Part shown: one piece after another, positions 1-8,716 of the stretch
Layout: each line of letters starts with the position of its first letter
Position numbering within the stretch: the first letter of the stretch is position 1
Assembly: GCA_002753155.1 (NCBI GenBank)
Contig: PDZW01000015.1
Location: 19,045 to 83,044 of the forward strand
Reading direction: 5' to 3'
DNA length: 64,000 nucleotides
From: Alphaproteobacteria bacterium WMHbin7
Lineage (GTDB): Bacteria > Pseudomonadota > Alphaproteobacteria > Rhodospirillales > WMHbin7
Notes under the pieces: generated by a model
Databases searched by the model: none
What the model saw: only the letters and a program-made list of their open reading frames with translations
What the model was told of the DNA's origin: nothing
Program-made: the position numbers and the translations under genes

Positions 1-38
1 ATCTGTCCGTCTAAAGAGCCGATAATGAGCAGGCGCAT
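1..38 (-). CDS. flbD: FlbD-type flagellar sigma-54 regulator, N-terminal fragment
   Basis: Only the first 12 codons lie in the window. They read MRLLIIGSLDGQ, which matches the beginning of FlbD, the sigma-54-dependent activator of late flagellar genes in alphaproteobacteria. An AAGGAATCGGGG stretch gives a ribosome binding site just upstream of the ATG at 38. The gene follows fliN after 25 nt on the same strand, the position flbD holds in the Caulobacter fliF-fliG-fliH-fliN-flbD operon. The identification rests on context plus a very short peptide. Confidence 0.6.
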   Translation of the reverse strand, partial: MRLLIIGSLDGQ

Positions 39-63
39 GATATCCCCGATTCCTTATAGATCG

Positions 64-390
64 TCAGCTTCGGTCGGCCTTGATGATTTCCGTCATGGTA
101 ACGCCCAAGCGGTCTTCCACCACCACCACTTCGCCACGCGCGACCAGCCGGTTGTTGACATAAATGTCGATGGCTTCACCCACCTTGCGGTCCAGTTCGA
201 CCACGGCGCCGCGTCCCAGCTTCAGCAACTGATGCACCTGCATCGTGGCCTTGCCCAGAACGGCTGAGACCTGAACCGGAATGTCATAAACCGCTTCAAG
301 ATCGCGTGACGAGCGCGGAACATCGGGCAGCTCGATCCGCTCTTCGTCGGGATCGCCCCTCAATTCGTTCAGTTCCAGATTGTCCGCCAT
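64..390 (-). CDS. fliN: Flagellar motor switch protein FliN
   Basis: C-ring protein that, with FliG and FliM, sets rotation direction and helps dock export substrates. The C-terminal two thirds is a clear SpoA (CheC/FliN) domain: IPVQVSAVLGKATMQVHQLL, then LGRGAVVELDRKVGE, then VNNRLVARGEVVVVEDRLGV. The ATG at 390 (108 residues) is preferred over the TTG at 402 because GGAGGA lies 4-5 nt before it. It follows fliH after 18 nt and precedes flbD. Length is normal for the family. The N-terminal part is short and acidic, as in other alphaproteobacterial FliN. Confidence 0.95.
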   Translation of the reverse strand: MADNLELNELRGDPDEERIELPDVPRSSRDLEAVYDIPVQVSAVLGKATMQVHQLLKLGRGAVVELDRKVGEAIDIYVNNRLVARGEVVVVEDRLGVTMTEIIKADRS

Positions 391-408
391 GACTTCCTCC
401 AATCCTGA

Positions 409-1122
409 TCAAACGTCTTCCGAAACGGCATCATCGCCCTCGGGAATCAGATATTTTTCGACGACAGCATCGACTTCTTCTATCAAGCGGGTAAGGTCGC
501 GCTCGGCGCCGCCATCCGCCCATTCCACTTTGCAGTCTGTTACATCAAGCCCAGGCGTTCCAATCACCACCACCCGGCCTTCGAACCCACTCTCGATTAC
601 CAGGCCATCGACCTTGGCGCGCACCGCCTCAGCCAGCTCTTCCGTCACCCGCACCACGACCCGGGGCTCCTTGCCGAGGCGCATCATGCATTCGCGCATC
701 AAGGACTCTATATCGCTTAGCCCTTCTTTGCGAGCCAAGGATGGAGCCAGTTTGCGAAGCATGGCCTGGGCCACCTGTATGGCGGAACGCTGGTTGACCT
801 CTGCCGAACGCTTCTCGGCGGCAAACAGCCCTGCCAACTGCTCCGATATCGCTCTTAGCGCATTGCTTTCCTGCCAGGACCGGCTCTCCTCGGCCTCCTT
901 CAGACCATCCTCGCGCCCCTGGGCATAGCTTTCTTCCTTGGCCTGCAGCAATTCCTCTTCCGAAAAGACTGGAGGTGGCGGCGCCTCGGGCTCCGGCTCT
1001 TCCTCGTATTGCGTATCCTCCTGCTTGGGCGCCTGCTTGACCGGCGCCTGATCGAAGGACAGGTCGAACAGGAATTTGCGCACCTGCGCCACGCCCGCAT
1101 CCTTCGTTCTCTCGGCGCTCAT
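409..1122 (-). CDS. fliH: Flagellar assembly protein FliH (FlbE)
   Basis: Regulator of the flagellar export ATPase FliI that links it to the C-ring. About 237 residues: a proline/glutamate-rich linker (about 30-55), a charged helical stretch with AKEESYAQGREDGLKEAEE (about 60-85) typical of the FliH/V-ATPase stalk type, and a C-terminal domain ending in VEKYLIPEGDD. The ATG at 1122 shares one base with the fliG stop, giving TGATG. A TTG one codon earlier is possible. Family sequence conservation is low, so the call relies on both context (between fliG and fliN) and architecture. Confidence 0.85.
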   Translation of the reverse strand: MSAERTKDAGVAQVRKFLFDLSFDQAPVKQAPKQEDTQYEEEPEPEAPPPPVFSEEELLQAKEESYAQGREDGLKEAEESRSWQESNALRAISEQLAGLFAAEKRSAEVNQRSAIQVAQAMLRKLAPSLARKEGLSDIESLMRECMMRLGKEPRVVVRVTEELAEAVRAKVDGLVIESGFEGRVVVIGTPGLDVTDCKVEWADGGAERDLTRLIEEVDAVVEKYLIPEGDDAVSEDV

Positions 1123-2141
1123 CAATAGACCAGCTCATCTTCGGCGCCGCCCTCGGAGATGATGATCTGGCCGCTGGAGGCCAGATCTTTGGCGACCTGG
1201 ACGATGGCGGTCTGGGCTTCGTCGACGTCTTTCAGGCGAACAGGCCCCAAGGCCTCCATATCTTCCTTCAGCATCTTGCCCAGGCGCTCGGACATATTCT
1301 TGAAGAAGAGTTCCTTGACGGCATCCGAACCACCCTTGAGCGCCAGGCCCAGCTTTTCCTTCTCGACATTGCGCAGCAGAATCTGAATGCCCGCCGCATC
1401 GACGCGCGTAAGATCCTCGAAGGTAAACATGAGCTGCTTGATGCGCTCGGCCGATTCGCGGTTGCGTTCCTCCAGGGCCGACATGAAGCGGGCTTCGGTG
1501 TTGCGGTCAAGGTTGTTGAAGATTTCCGCCATCACCTCATGCGAATCGCGTCTGGCCGTGCGGGCCAGATTGCTCATGAATTCCGTGCGCAAGGTTTTTT
1601 CGACGCCATCCAGAACCTCTTTCTGCACGGCCTCCATGCGCAGCATGCGCATCACCACTTCCATGGCGAAGTGCTCGGGCAAGAGCGACAGCACACGGGC
1701 GCCATGGTCCGATTTCACCTTTGAAAGGACAACCGCCACGGTCTGCGGATATTCGTTCTTCAGATAATTGGCCAGCACCTGCTCGTTGACGTTGCCCAGC
1801 TTGTCCCACATGGTGCGACCGGCGGGACCACGGATTTCCTCCATGATCAGATCGACGCGATCCTTGGGCAGGCCCTTCATCAACAGGCGTTCGGTGCTTT
1901 CGAACGAACCTACCAGCGAACCGGTCGAGGCCAATTGGTCTGCAAATTCGATGAAAAGACGCTCGATCAGACTGGCATTGACCGAGCCCAGGTTGGCCAT
2001 GACCTGAGACAGTTCCTTGATTTCCTCGTCGTCCATGATGGCAAACATCTTGGACGAATTCTGCTCGCCGATGGCCAGCATCAAGATGGCCGCCTTTTGC
2101 TGGCCGGTCAGCGTACGATAGTCTTCCTTGATGCGCGCCAC
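1122..2141 (-). CDS. fliG: Flagellar motor switch protein FliG
   Basis: Torque-generating C-ring protein that binds FliF at its N terminus and the MotA stator at its C terminus. 339 residues, the usual length. Seen: N-terminal [20 protein letters not shown], the middle EHPQ-like helix region around [15 protein letters not shown], and the C-terminal torque helix [20 protein letters not shown] with the charged residues needed for stator contact. It starts with GTG at 2141, preceded by GGGAGAGATC. It lies 18 nt after fliF and overlaps fliH by one base, so translation is probably coupled. Confidence 0.97.
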   Translation of the reverse strand: MARIKEDYRTLTGQQKAAILMLAIGEQNSSKMFAIMDDEEIKELSQVMANLGSVNASLIERLFIEFADQLASTGSLVGSFESTERLLMKGLPKDRVDLIMEEIRGPAGRTMWDKLGNVNEQVLANYLKNEYPQTVAVVLSKVKSDHGARVLSLLPEHFAMEVVMRMLRMEAVQKEVLDGVEKTLRTEFMSNLARTARRDSHEVMAEIFNNLDRNTEARFMSALEERNRESAERIKQLMFTFEDLTRVDAAGIQILLRNVEKEKLGLALKGGSDAVKELFFKNMSERLGKMLKEDMEALGPVRLKDVDEAQTAIVQVAKDLASSGQIIISEGGAEDELVY

Positions 2142-2159
2142 TGCTGATCTCTCCCGGCC

Positions 2160-3803
2160 TTACGTTTCCTGATACATCCAATTGCGGATAATCGACAGCG
2201 CCTCTTCGGGGTGTTTCTCGATGATTTCGCCGATCTTCTTGATCGACGATGCCTTGACCCGGCCTTCCACTTTATCGATATCGATCAGTTCGTCCAGGGA
2301 TTCAATCTCCTCATCCATGGGCACACCGGGGACAGGAGGCATTCCAGGGCCAGACAGTGCGGGCGCCATGCCCGGCTCGGCCAGAAGCTTGCGCCCAGCC
2401 TCGCCCGCAGCCGCCGAGGTGGTTTCGAAGGCCCTGGTCACCAATGGACGCACCACTAGCAAGATGACCAGAATTGCCACCACGCTCAGGACCAGGATCT
2501 CGGCCATGCGCATGATCTGCGCTTGTTCGAATCCGAAGACCAAGTCGATCGGCTTAGCCTGATCCTCAAGCCCTTCGGTAAAGCGCATGTTGACGACATC
2601 TACCTTGTCGCCGCGCTTGTCGTCAAAACCGATGGCCGAGCGGACCAGCGTGGAAATCTGGTCAAGTTCTTCTTGCTTGCGCACTTCATAGGCGCGCTGC
2701 TCGCCCGTTCCGTTGTAAACGCCATCGACCAGCACGGCGACCGAAAGCCGCTTCACGATGCCGGTTTCGCGCACCTGATTGATCACCTTCTTGGAAATCT
2801 CGTAATTGACCAGTTCGTCGTTACGGGCCTCCTTGTTCTGGGCCCTGGTCGCACCAGACTGATTGGCCGCCGTATCCGGAAGGTTCTGCCCCACCGTTAC
2901 CGGCAGTGATTCCTGATCTTGTGCCTGCACATCCTCGCTGATCGTTCTGGTCGAGCGGACAACTTGCGATTCGGGGTCGAATTTCTCCTCATTGACCGTC
3001 ATGCGGTCGAAATCGATATCGGCCCGCACCTCGGCCCGCACCTTGCCGAATCCTACCGTTTTCTCTATCAGGTCCTCGATCTGGCGCGCCATCCGCTGCT
3101 CGTAGGAAATACGCATTTCCTCGGCATTGCGGTTCATGGCGGACTGACCGTCCTCAAAGCCGCGCGAAAGCAGCGTGCCCTTGTCGTCGATGATGGAAAT
3201 CCGGGAAGGTTGAAGCCTGGGCACGGCGGCGGCCACCAGATGCTGGACTCCCGCCACCTGCTGGGCATTCAGGCGCCCGCTGCCCCCCATCTTCAGAATA
3301 ATCGAGGCCGAGGGCTCCTGGACATCGCGCGAGAACATTTCGCGTCTTGGCATGACCAGATGAACACGCGCACTTTTCACATTGCCGACCGACTTGATCG
3401 AGCGCGCCAATTCGCCTTCCAGAGCGCGTACAAGATTCAGGTTTTGCATGAAGCTGGTCGAGCCCAGGGGGTCTGACTTGTCGAAAATCTCATAGCCCAC
3501 CGAAACGCCGCCTGCGGGAAGTGCTTGCTCGGCCAGTTGCATGCGCAGCTTGCCCACCTGGTCTGACGGCACGAAGATCTGATTGCCGCTACGCACCTCG
3601 AAGGGAATCTTCATGCCATCCAGTTTCGAAGCGACCCGCCCCGCATCGGCGGCCTCAAGATCGCCATAGAGCAATTCCATGGGCGCTGAGCTGACGCGGG
3701 CGGCGATGAAGATGATGAAGCCGATCATGCCGACGGCCACACCCACCATGGCCGCCAGCCGTGCCGGACCCAGATTGCGAAGAGACTGCAGAAAGCCGTT
3801 CAC
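2160..3803 (-). CDS. fliF: Flagellar MS-ring protein FliF
   Basis: Forms the MS ring in the inner membrane, the first structure of the basal body. 547 residues. N-terminal membrane helix at about 17-36 (VGVAVGMIGFIIFIAARV). Periplasmic YscJ/FliF domain with SVGYEIFDKSDPLGSTSF and VKSARVHLVMPRREMFSRD. Second membrane helix near 438-458. Cytoplasmic FliG-binding tail ending in HPEEALSIIRNWMYQET. The start is GTG at 3803. It is the first gene of the fliF-fliG-fliH-fliN-flbD operon; the 5' region contains a 7-bp hairpin and an 8-bp palindrome. Confidence 0.97.
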   Translation of the reverse strand: MNGFLQSLRNLGPARLAAMVGVAVGMIGFIIFIAARVSSAPMELLYGDLEAADAGRVASKLDGMKIPFEVRSGNQIFVPSDQVGKLRMQLAEQALPAGGVSVGYEIFDKSDPLGSTSFMQNLNLVRALEGELARSIKSVGNVKSARVHLVMPRREMFSRDVQEPSASIILKMGGSGRLNAQQVAGVQHLVAAAVPRLQPSRISIIDDKGTLLSRGFEDGQSAMNRNAEEMRISYEQRMARQIEDLIEKTVGFGKVRAEVRADIDFDRMTVNEEKFDPESQVVRSTRTISEDVQAQDQESLPVTVGQNLPDTAANQSGATRAQNKEARNDELVNYEISKKVINQVRETGIVKRLSVAVLVDGVYNGTGEQRAYEVRKQEELDQISTLVRSAIGFDDKRGDKVDVVNMRFTEGLEDQAKPIDLVFGFEQAQIMRMAEILVLSVVAILVILLVVRPLVTRAFETTSAAAGEAGRKLLAEPGMAPALSGPGMPPVPGVPMDEEIESLDELIDIDKVEGRVKASSIKKIGEIIEKHPEEALSIIRNWMYQET

Positions 3804-3838
3804 GTCAGGCCTCGTTCCTCAAGAAACGTTGGGGCGCA

Positions 3839-3856
3839 CCCCTTGGCATCAAGGGG
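3839..3856. repeat. Hairpin in the fliF leader
   Basis: CCCCTTG (3839-3845), GCAT loop, CAAGGGG (3850-3856). It lies 36-53 nt upstream of the fliF GTG, so it would be in the 5' UTR if transcription starts further upstream. On the plus strand it is followed by GTTTT, but no plus-strand gene precedes it, so a terminator role is unlikely. Confidence 0.5.
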
Positions 3857-3904
3857 GTTTTCCAGCCTCGAGTCTGCTCTTTCGTCGTGAATAAGAGGTT
3901 AACG

Positions 3905-3923
3905 CCCGGCAATTTTTGCCGGG
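3905..3923. promoter_or_regulatory. Perfect palindrome upstream of fliF
   Basis: CCCGGCAA (3905-3912), TTT, TTGCCGGG (3916-3923): 8-bp perfect arms with a 3-bp centre. It lies about 100 nt upstream of fliF inside the 3804-4016 non-coding stretch. It could be an operator for the flagellar operon or the stem of a terminator for whatever is transcribed leftwards from 4139. I found no convincing sigma-54 (GG-N10-GC) promoter here. Confidence 0.4.
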
Positions 3924-4016
3924 ATGGGGGGAAAAAATTTCCTTGCCGCCGATTGGTTGAAAGTTTTAGACCGGCCTTCGCCAGACGATTAGCGGGTGTC
4001 CTTGACGTGCTTGAGG

Positions 4017-4139
4017 TTAAGGCTTGCCGAAAAGCCCCCTTTGCTTGAGCCTGGCGCGTAGCCTCAGGGCATAAAGACCCAGGAGCGCCAAGGCGATAGC
4101 GAAAACCAGAAGGATCGTCAGAAGAAGGGGGGCAAGCAT
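4017..4139 (-). CDS. Possible 40-residue single-pass membrane peptide
   Basis: A short open frame in the fliF-dcd gap: ATG at 4139, TAA at 4017. The first 25 residues are almost wholly hydrophobic (MLAPLLLTILLVFAIALALL then GLYAL), followed by a basic tail (RLRARLKQRGLFGKP). This hydrophobic-then-positive pattern is that of a real small membrane protein (CcmD-like in shape, but no ccm genes are near). The ribosome binding site is weak (AGGGTGCG). No known family recognised. The rest of the 3804-4242 gap holds only the two inverted repeats listed separately. Confidence 0.4.
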   Translation of the reverse strand: MLAPLLLTILLVFAIALALLGLYALRLRARLKQRGLFGKP

Positions 4140-4242
4140 CGTCTTGGACGCACCCTAGCGAAGCTCATTTGACGACGCTACAAGGAATTGATCGAAAGCT
4201 CGGGCTGAGCTACAAGATGTCCAACAAAAGGGGTATCCAACC

Positions 4243-4812
4243 ATGTCCGTTATGCCCGACCATTGGATTCGCGAGCAGGCCCGCAAAGTGGGCATGATCG
4301 AACCATTCGAAGACCGCCTGATCCGCCAGGGCGATAAGAATCAAGGCGTTATCAGCTATGGCGTCTCGTCCTATGGCTATGACGCCCGAGTCTCGCCGGA
4401 ATTCAAGATTTTCACCGACGTCGATTCGGTGGTGGTCGATCCCAAGAACTTCTCAAAGCAAAGCTTCGTCGAGCGCGAGGGGCCGGAATGCATCATTCCG
4501 CCCAACAGCTTCGCCCTGGCCCGCACCGTCGAATATTTCCGCATTCCCAGGGATATCCTGGTGATCTGCCTGGGCAAAAGCACCTATGCCCGCTGCGGCA
4601 TCATCGTCAACGTCACCCCGCTGGAGCCCGGCTGGGAGGGCCATGTGACGCTGGAATTCTCGAACACCACGCCCCTGCCGGCGCGCATCTATGCCAACGA
4701 GGGAGCCTGCCAGTTCATCTTCCTGAAGGCCGACAGCCCCTGCGAGGTCTCCTATGCCGAGCGCTCGGGCAAATATATGGGCCAGACCGGCGTTACCCTT
4801 CCCAAGCTGTAA
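4243..4812 (+). CDS. dcd: dCTP deaminase
   Basis: Converts dCTP to dUTP, feeding thymidylate synthesis. 189 residues with the trimeric dUTPase-like fold: [18 protein letters not shown] (about 34-51), [20 protein letters not shown], and [20 protein letters not shown], which carries the catalytic glutamate region, and a C-terminal [15 protein letters not shown]. Start ATG at 4243 with AAAAGGGG upstream; a second ATG three codons later is an alternative. It is followed by murA after 15 nt, so both are probably on one transcript. Confidence 0.96.
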   Translation: MSVMPDHWIREQARKVGMIEPFEDRLIRQGDKNQGVISYGVSSYGYDARVSPEFKIFTDVDSVVVDPKNFSKQSFVEREGPECIIPPNSFALARTVEYFRIPRDILVICLGKSTYARCGIIVNVTPLEPGWEGHVTLEFSNTTPLPARIYANEGACQFIFLKADSPCEVSYAERSGKYMGQTGVTLPKL

Positions 4813-4827
4813 GGACCTCAATTCGCA

Positions 4828-6117
4828 ATGGATCGTATTCGCATTCTGGGCGGTGTGCCGCTCGAAGGCAGCATTTCCATCGGCGGCGCCAAGAACGCGG
4901 CCCTGCCCCTGATGGCGGCCAGCCTGCTGACTGGCGAAACCCTTACTCTTTCCAATCTGCCGCATCTGGCCGATATCTCGACCATGGCCAATCTGCTGGC
5001 CCAGCATGGCGTGATGCTGGGATTGAACGGCGCCGATTCGGCCAAGGGCGGCTTTGCCGGGCGCGTGATGGATTTCAATGCCGCCAAGATCAGCAGCACC
5101 GAAGCCCCCTATGATCTGGTCCGGCGCATGCGCGCCTCGGTTCTGGTTCTGGGGCCGTTGGTGGCGCGCGAAGGCAAGGCCAAGGTGTCGCTGCCCGGTG
5201 GTTGCGCCATTGGTACGCGCCCGGTCGATCTGCATCTGATGGCGCTGGAGCAGATGGGCGCCAGGATCGAGCTGAAGGAAGGCTATATTTTCGCCGAGGC
5301 CCCTAAGGGCCTGAAGGGGGCGCATGTCGTGTTTCCCAAGGTCTCGGTGGGTGCTACCGAAAACACCTTGATGGCGGCCTGTCTGGCCCAGGGCGAAACC
5401 GTCATCGTGAACGCCGCCCGCGAGCCCGAGGTGAGCGATCTGGCACACTGCCTGGTTGCCATGGGGGCCAAGATCGAGGGCATCGGCACCGGCAGCCTGC
5501 GCATCCAGGGCCAGTCAAGCCTGCATGGGGCGGCGCATGCCGTGGTGCCCGACCGCATCGAAACAGGCTCCTTCGCCGTGGCCGCCGCCATCACCCGGGG
5601 ACGGATCGAGCTGGTGGGGGCCAGGCGCGATACGCTGGAGTCGGTGGAGAAGGTGCTGCTCGATGCCGGCGTGGTTCTGGAGGAAGGAGCCAAGGGCTTG
5701 ATCGTCTCGGCTCGCGAAAACGATCTGGTGGGTGTGGATATCATGACCGAGCCTTATCCCGGCTTTCCCACCGACATGCAGGCCCAGTTCATGGTGCTGA
5801 TGGCAACCGTCAAGGGGGCCAGCATGATTACCGAAACCATCTTCGAGAACCGATTCATGCATGTGCCGGAATTGGTGCGCATGGGAGCCAAGGTCAATGT
5901 GCATGGCGCTTCGGCCATCGTGCGTGGCTCGGCCAAGCTTTCCGGCGCCCAGGTCATGGCGACCGATCTCAGGGCCTCGGTCTCGCTGGTGCTGGCGGGT
6001 CTGGCGGCCCAGGGCGAAACCATCGTCAACCGCGTCTATCACCTGGATCGCGGCTATGAACGTCTGGAAGAAAAGCTGTCCGCCTGCGGCGCCAGAATCG
6101 AACGCTTGAAGGGATAA
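4828..6117 (+). CDS. murA: UDP-N-acetylglucosamine 1-carboxyvinyltransferase
   Basis: First committed step of peptidoglycan synthesis: transfers enolpyruvate from PEP to UDP-GlcNAc. 429 residues. Lys22-Asn23 sit in the [11 protein letters not shown] motif, and the catalytic cysteine is Cys126 in [14 protein letters not shown], the site attacked by fosfomycin in this family. It retains Cys, so it should be fosfomycin-sensitive at the target (inference). Further motifs are [15 protein letters not shown] and the C-terminal [15 protein letters not shown]. It sits 15 nt after dcd. Confidence 0.97.
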   Translation: MDRIRILGGVPLEGSISIGGAKNAALPLMAASLLTGETLTLSNLPHLADISTMANLLAQHGVMLGLNGADSAKGGFAGRVMDFNAAKISSTEAPYDLVRRMRASVLVLGPLVAREGKAKVSLPGGCAIGTRPVDLHLMALEQMGARIELKEGYIFAEAPKGLKGAHVVFPKVSVGATENTLMAACLAQGETVIVNAAREPEVSDLAHCLVAMGAKIEGIGTGSLRIQGQSSLHGAAHAVVPDRIETGSFAVAAAITRGRIELVGARRDTLESVEKVLLDAGVVLEEGAKGLIVSARENDLVGVDIMTEPYPGFPTDMQAQFMVLMATVKGASMITETIFENRFMHVPELVRMGAKVNVHGASAIVRGSAKLSGAQVMATDLRASVSLVLAGLAAQGETIVNRVYHLDRGYERLEEKLSACGARIERLKG

Positions 6118-6146
6118 TCTTTTCCCTTCGCATGGGAGGAATGCCG

Positions 6147-7256
6147 ATGTCACTTCTGTTCGATCCCTTGGCCATACGCAAAGCCACCCTGCCCAACCGC
6201 ATCGTCGTGGCCCCCATGTGCCAATATGCCGCCGAGGCGGGGCTGGTCCGCCCTTGGCACCTCATGCATTACGGAACACTGGTGGCGGGCGGTGTCGGCA
6301 TGCTGGTCATCGAGGCGACCGGCGTTTCGCCCGAGGGGCGCATCTCGCCAGCCTGCCTTGGCCTTTATGATGACGCTTCTGAGGCCGCCTTCGCTGATCT
6401 GGTAAAGACCCTCAAAACTTTCGGCAACGGGCTGATCTCGGTGCAACTGGCCCATGCCGGGCGCAAGGCCTCGACCTCCTTAAAAACCGGCACTTCCTAT
6501 CTGGCGCCGGACGAGGGCGGCTGGCCTCTGATCGGTCCCTCGCCCATTGCCTTTTCCGACAGATGGGCCGCCCCGTCAGAAGCCTCCCAGTCTGAGCTGG
6601 AGTATCTGGTAAAGGCCTTTAGCGATGCGGCATCGCGCGCCGAACGAGCGGGCTTTGACGCCATCGAGGTGCATTCGGCGCACGGCTATCTTCTGAACCA
6701 GTTTCTATCGCCTCTGGCCAACCAGCGAACCGACCGCTTCGGCGGCACGCTGGAAAACCGCATGCGCTTCCCGCTTGAGGTGCTTGGCGCCGTGCGCAAG
6801 GTCTGGCCCGAGGACAAGCCCCTGGGATTTCGCATCAGCGCTACCGACTGGGTGGAGGGTGGCTTCACCATCGACGAAGCCGTGACCTATGTCGGCAAGG
6901 TCAAAGATCTGGGCTACGATTTTGTCTGCGTCTCCTCGGGCGGCATGGTGCCCGATGCCCCTATTCCCGGCACCCAGCCCGGCTATCAATTGGCCATGGC
7001 CGAACGCATAAGGAAGGAAACCGGCATTCTGGTGCGCGCCGTCGGCATGATCGCCGATCCCCTTCAGGCCGAAGCGGTTTTGAAGAACGGGCAGGCCGAC
7101 ATGATCGCGCTGGGCCGCGCCTTTCTGGATGATCCGCGCTGGGTCTGGCGAGCGGCCGAAGCCCTGAAGGCCGATTTCGCCTATCCCTTCCGCTATGCCA
7201 GATGCCATCCCCAGGCCTGGCCGGGGGCGAAGCTTGTCAGGCCAGGCAATTCGTAA
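6147..7256 (+). CDS. Old yellow enzyme family NAD(P)H:flavin oxidoreductase (YqjM/NamA-like)
   Basis: FMN-dependent ene-reductase in a TIM barrel. 369 residues from the ATG at 6147, chosen because GGAGGA ends 6 nt upstream; the ATGs at 6132 and 6141 overlap that site. Features of the YqjM class: Cys in VVAPMCQYAAEAG near the start, substrate-binding HSAH in IEVHSAHGYLLNQFLSPLAN, RTDRFGGTLENR, and phosphate-binding VGMIADPLQAEAV and ADMIALGRAFLDDP. Likely roles are reduction of alpha,beta-unsaturated carbonyls or stress metabolites; the physiological substrate cannot be read from sequence. It lies 29 nt after murA. Confidence 0.9.
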   Translation: MSLLFDPLAIRKATLPNRIVVAPMCQYAAEAGLVRPWHLMHYGTLVAGGVGMLVIEATGVSPEGRISPACLGLYDDASEAAFADLVKTLKTFGNGLISVQLAHAGRKASTSLKTGTSYLAPDEGGWPLIGPSPIAFSDRWAAPSEASQSELEYLVKAFSDAASRAERAGFDAIEVHSAHGYLLNQFLSPLANQRTDRFGGTLENRMRFPLEVLGAVRKVWPEDKPLGFRISATDWVEGGFTIDEAVTYVGKVKDLGYDFVCVSSGGMVPDAPIPGTQPGYQLAMAERIRKETGILVRAVGMIADPLQAEAVLKNGQADMIALGRAFLDDPRWVWRAAEALKADFAYPFRYARCHPQAWPGAKLVRPGNS

Positions 7257-7282
7257 TACAATATTGATGATTTCGTATTACG
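7252..7282. promoter_or_regulatory. Inverted repeat ahead of the MNT/HEPN pair
   Basis: CGTAATAC (7252-7259) and GTATTACG (7275-7282) form 8-bp perfect arms separated by 15 bp. The left arm covers the stop codon of the oxidoreductase and the right arm ends 11 bp before the ATG of the nucleotidyltransferase. The intervening DNA is AT-rich. It could be an operator for autoregulation or a weak terminator. Confidence 0.45.
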
Positions 7283-7292
7283 GACCCGTCAT

Positions 7293-7769
7293 ATGGCCCT
7301 TCCTGTCCAATCGGTTCGCGCAGCACCTGAGCACCGCGACATCCTGTCTGCCGTAGCAGACCTGTTACGTCACGATAAGGCCGACCACCTCCGCCAACTT
7401 CTATCCAGAATGGAGGATGTGCCCGTTGGCCCATTTCGGTCCGAGGCGGACGCGCTGGCCTTTCTGCGCGACCGCTTGGTGGCAACGCTGGCACCTGAGG
7501 CGATCTGGCTGTTCGGATCACGCGCCCGCAGAGAGGCAGGCCCTCAGAGCGACTTTGACCTCCTGGTGGTATTGCCGGATGGGCGTGACGAGGGTGCCTA
7601 TTCCCCGGCAACCGTTTCAGCCCCGCTCATTGCCTGCGGCCTGGCGTTTGATGTCGTCCCTGCGAGAAGCAGCGATTTTCTTAAGGACAGGAACGACCCT
7701 GGCAGCCTTGTCGGCCAGGCAGTGCGGGAAGGCCGCCAGATTTTCGCAAAAAAGCAGAGGCGAGAGTGA
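7293..7769 (+). CDS. MNT-type minimal nucleotidyltransferase (antitoxin of an MNT/HEPN pair)
   Basis: 158 residues. The polymerase-beta fold signature is present: Gly75-Ser76 in WLFGSRARREAGPQSDFDLL with Asp87 and Asp89 as metal ligands. Residues 1-65 form a helical N-terminal extension longer than in minimal MntA proteins. In characterised MNT/HEPN systems the MNT protein modifies (AMPylates) the HEPN RNase and blocks it. Here it overlaps the HEPN gene by 4 nt (GTGA), so the two are surely cotranslated. It lies between a housekeeping operon and the 3' end of the ISC operon, typical of a small mobile insertion. Confidence 0.85.
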   Translation: MALPVQSVRAAPEHRDILSAVADLLRHDKADHLRQLLSRMEDVPVGPFRSEADALAFLRDRLVATLAPEAIWLFGSRARREAGPQSDFDLLVVLPDGRDEGAYSPATVSAPLIACGLAFDVVPARSSDFLKDRNDPGSLVGQAVREGRQIFAKKQRRE

Positions 7770-8155
7770 AGCCCGTCGTCAATAGCTACCTTACCCTGGC
7801 CAGCGAGGATATCGCCCTGGCAAGGAAGATTATTGACGCCTTTCCCCGCCACGCCGCCTATGCCATCCAGCAGGCTGCTGAGAAGTTGATCAAGGCTGTC
7901 TTAAGCGCCGAAGACATCCCCGTCCCCGCCCAGCACCATCTGGGAGCCCTGGCCCAGCTACTGCCTCCCGACCATCCCTGGCGGGCCGATTTCGCCGCCC
8001 TGGATGTTCTTTCCGGCTTTGCGACCACCATTCGCTACCCGCTACCCGGGGGGCGCCTGCCCAGGAATCCCGACCGGAGCGACTTGATGGACCATATGAA
8101 AACAGTTGCAAGCCTGGCGAACGAGGTTCGCGATTGGTGCGAGGAGAAGGGCTGA
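7766..8155 (+). CDS. HEPN domain protein (putative RNase toxin)
   Basis: 129 residues, GTG start overlapping the stop of the nucleotidyltransferase. The HEPN core is recognisable in AAYAIQQAAEKLIKAVLSAE, followed by IPVPAQHHLGALAQLLP. A possible R-x5-H motif (RSDLMDH) lies at about 106-112; the canonical HEPN catalytic motif is R-x4-6-H, so an active RNase is plausible but not certain. It ends 4 nt before the convergent iscX stop. Role inferred: toxin neutralised by the upstream MNT protein. Confidence 0.82.
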   Translation: MKPVVNSYLTLASEDIALARKIIDAFPRHAAYAIQQAAEKLIKAVLSAEDIPVPAQHHLGALAQLLPPDHPWRADFAALDVLSGFATTIRYPLPGGRLPRNPDRSDLMDHMKTVASLANEVRDWCEEKG

Positions 8156-8159
8156 CCCC

Positions 8160-8366
8160 CTATTCCCGCTCGTCGATCCAGGCCAACTGGATGGCTTCGA
8201 GAATCTTCTCGTTCGACTTCAAAGGATCGTCGGCGAAATCCTCGAGTGCACAAATCCATTTATGCAGATCGGTAAAGCGCAGATTGACGTTGTCGGCGTC
8301 GGGATGCGCGTCTTCCAACGCGATCGCGATGTCGTGAACGTCCTGCCACTTCAGGGGTTTGCTCAC
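8160..8366 (-). CDS. iscX: Fe-S cluster assembly protein IscX
   Basis: Small acidic protein (68 residues) that binds IscS and Fe and modulates frataxin-like control of cluster assembly. Nearly the whole sequence matches the family: [38 protein letters not shown], and [18 protein letters not shown]. It is the last gene of the ISC operon and its ATG overlaps the fdx stop by 4 nt. Confidence 0.97.
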   Translation of the reverse strand: MSKPLKWQDVHDIAIALEDAHPDADNVNLRFTDLHKWICALEDFADDPLKSNEKILEAIQLAWIDERE

Positions 8367-8716
8367 TTCTTTTTGTCCACCATCATGTTGCGCGATGCCT
8401 TGGGCAGGGTCACCACCAGCCCATCCAGGTCCTTGGTCATAACGATCTGACAGCCCAACCGCGATGTCTGGGTCAGGCCAAAGGCGAGGTCGAGCATGTC
8501 TTCCTCATCGTCACTGGCATCCTTCAGCTTGCCGTACCATTTGGGATCGACCACGACATGGCAGGTCGAACAGGCCAGAGAGCCTTCGCAGGCACCTTCC
8601 AGGTCGAAATGGTTGCGATGCGCGATCTCCAGGACCGACAGGCCTTCGGGCGCATCAACGTCATGGGGCAATCCGTCCCGGTCGATAAAAGTCATTTTCG
8701 CCATAACCGTCGTCAC
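8363..8716 (-). CDS. fdx: ISC-type [2Fe-2S] ferredoxin
   Basis: Electron donor for cluster assembly on IscU. 117 residues from a GTG at 8716 that overlaps the hscA stop (GTGA). The four cluster ligands are Cys43, Cys49, Cys52 and Cys89 in [15 protein letters not shown] and TSRLGCQIV, the adrenodoxin-like spacing C-x5-C-x2-C-x36-C. An ATG at 8704 ([11 protein letters not shown]) is an equally plausible start, since GGGGGA sits directly against the GTG but 12 nt before the ATG. Confidence 0.95.
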   Translation of the reverse strand: MTTVMAKMTFIDRDGLPHDVDAPEGLSVLEIAHRNHFDLEGACEGSLACSTCHVVVDPKWYGKLKDASDDEEDMLDLAFGLTQTSRLGCQIVMTKDLDGLVVTLPKASRNMMVDKKK

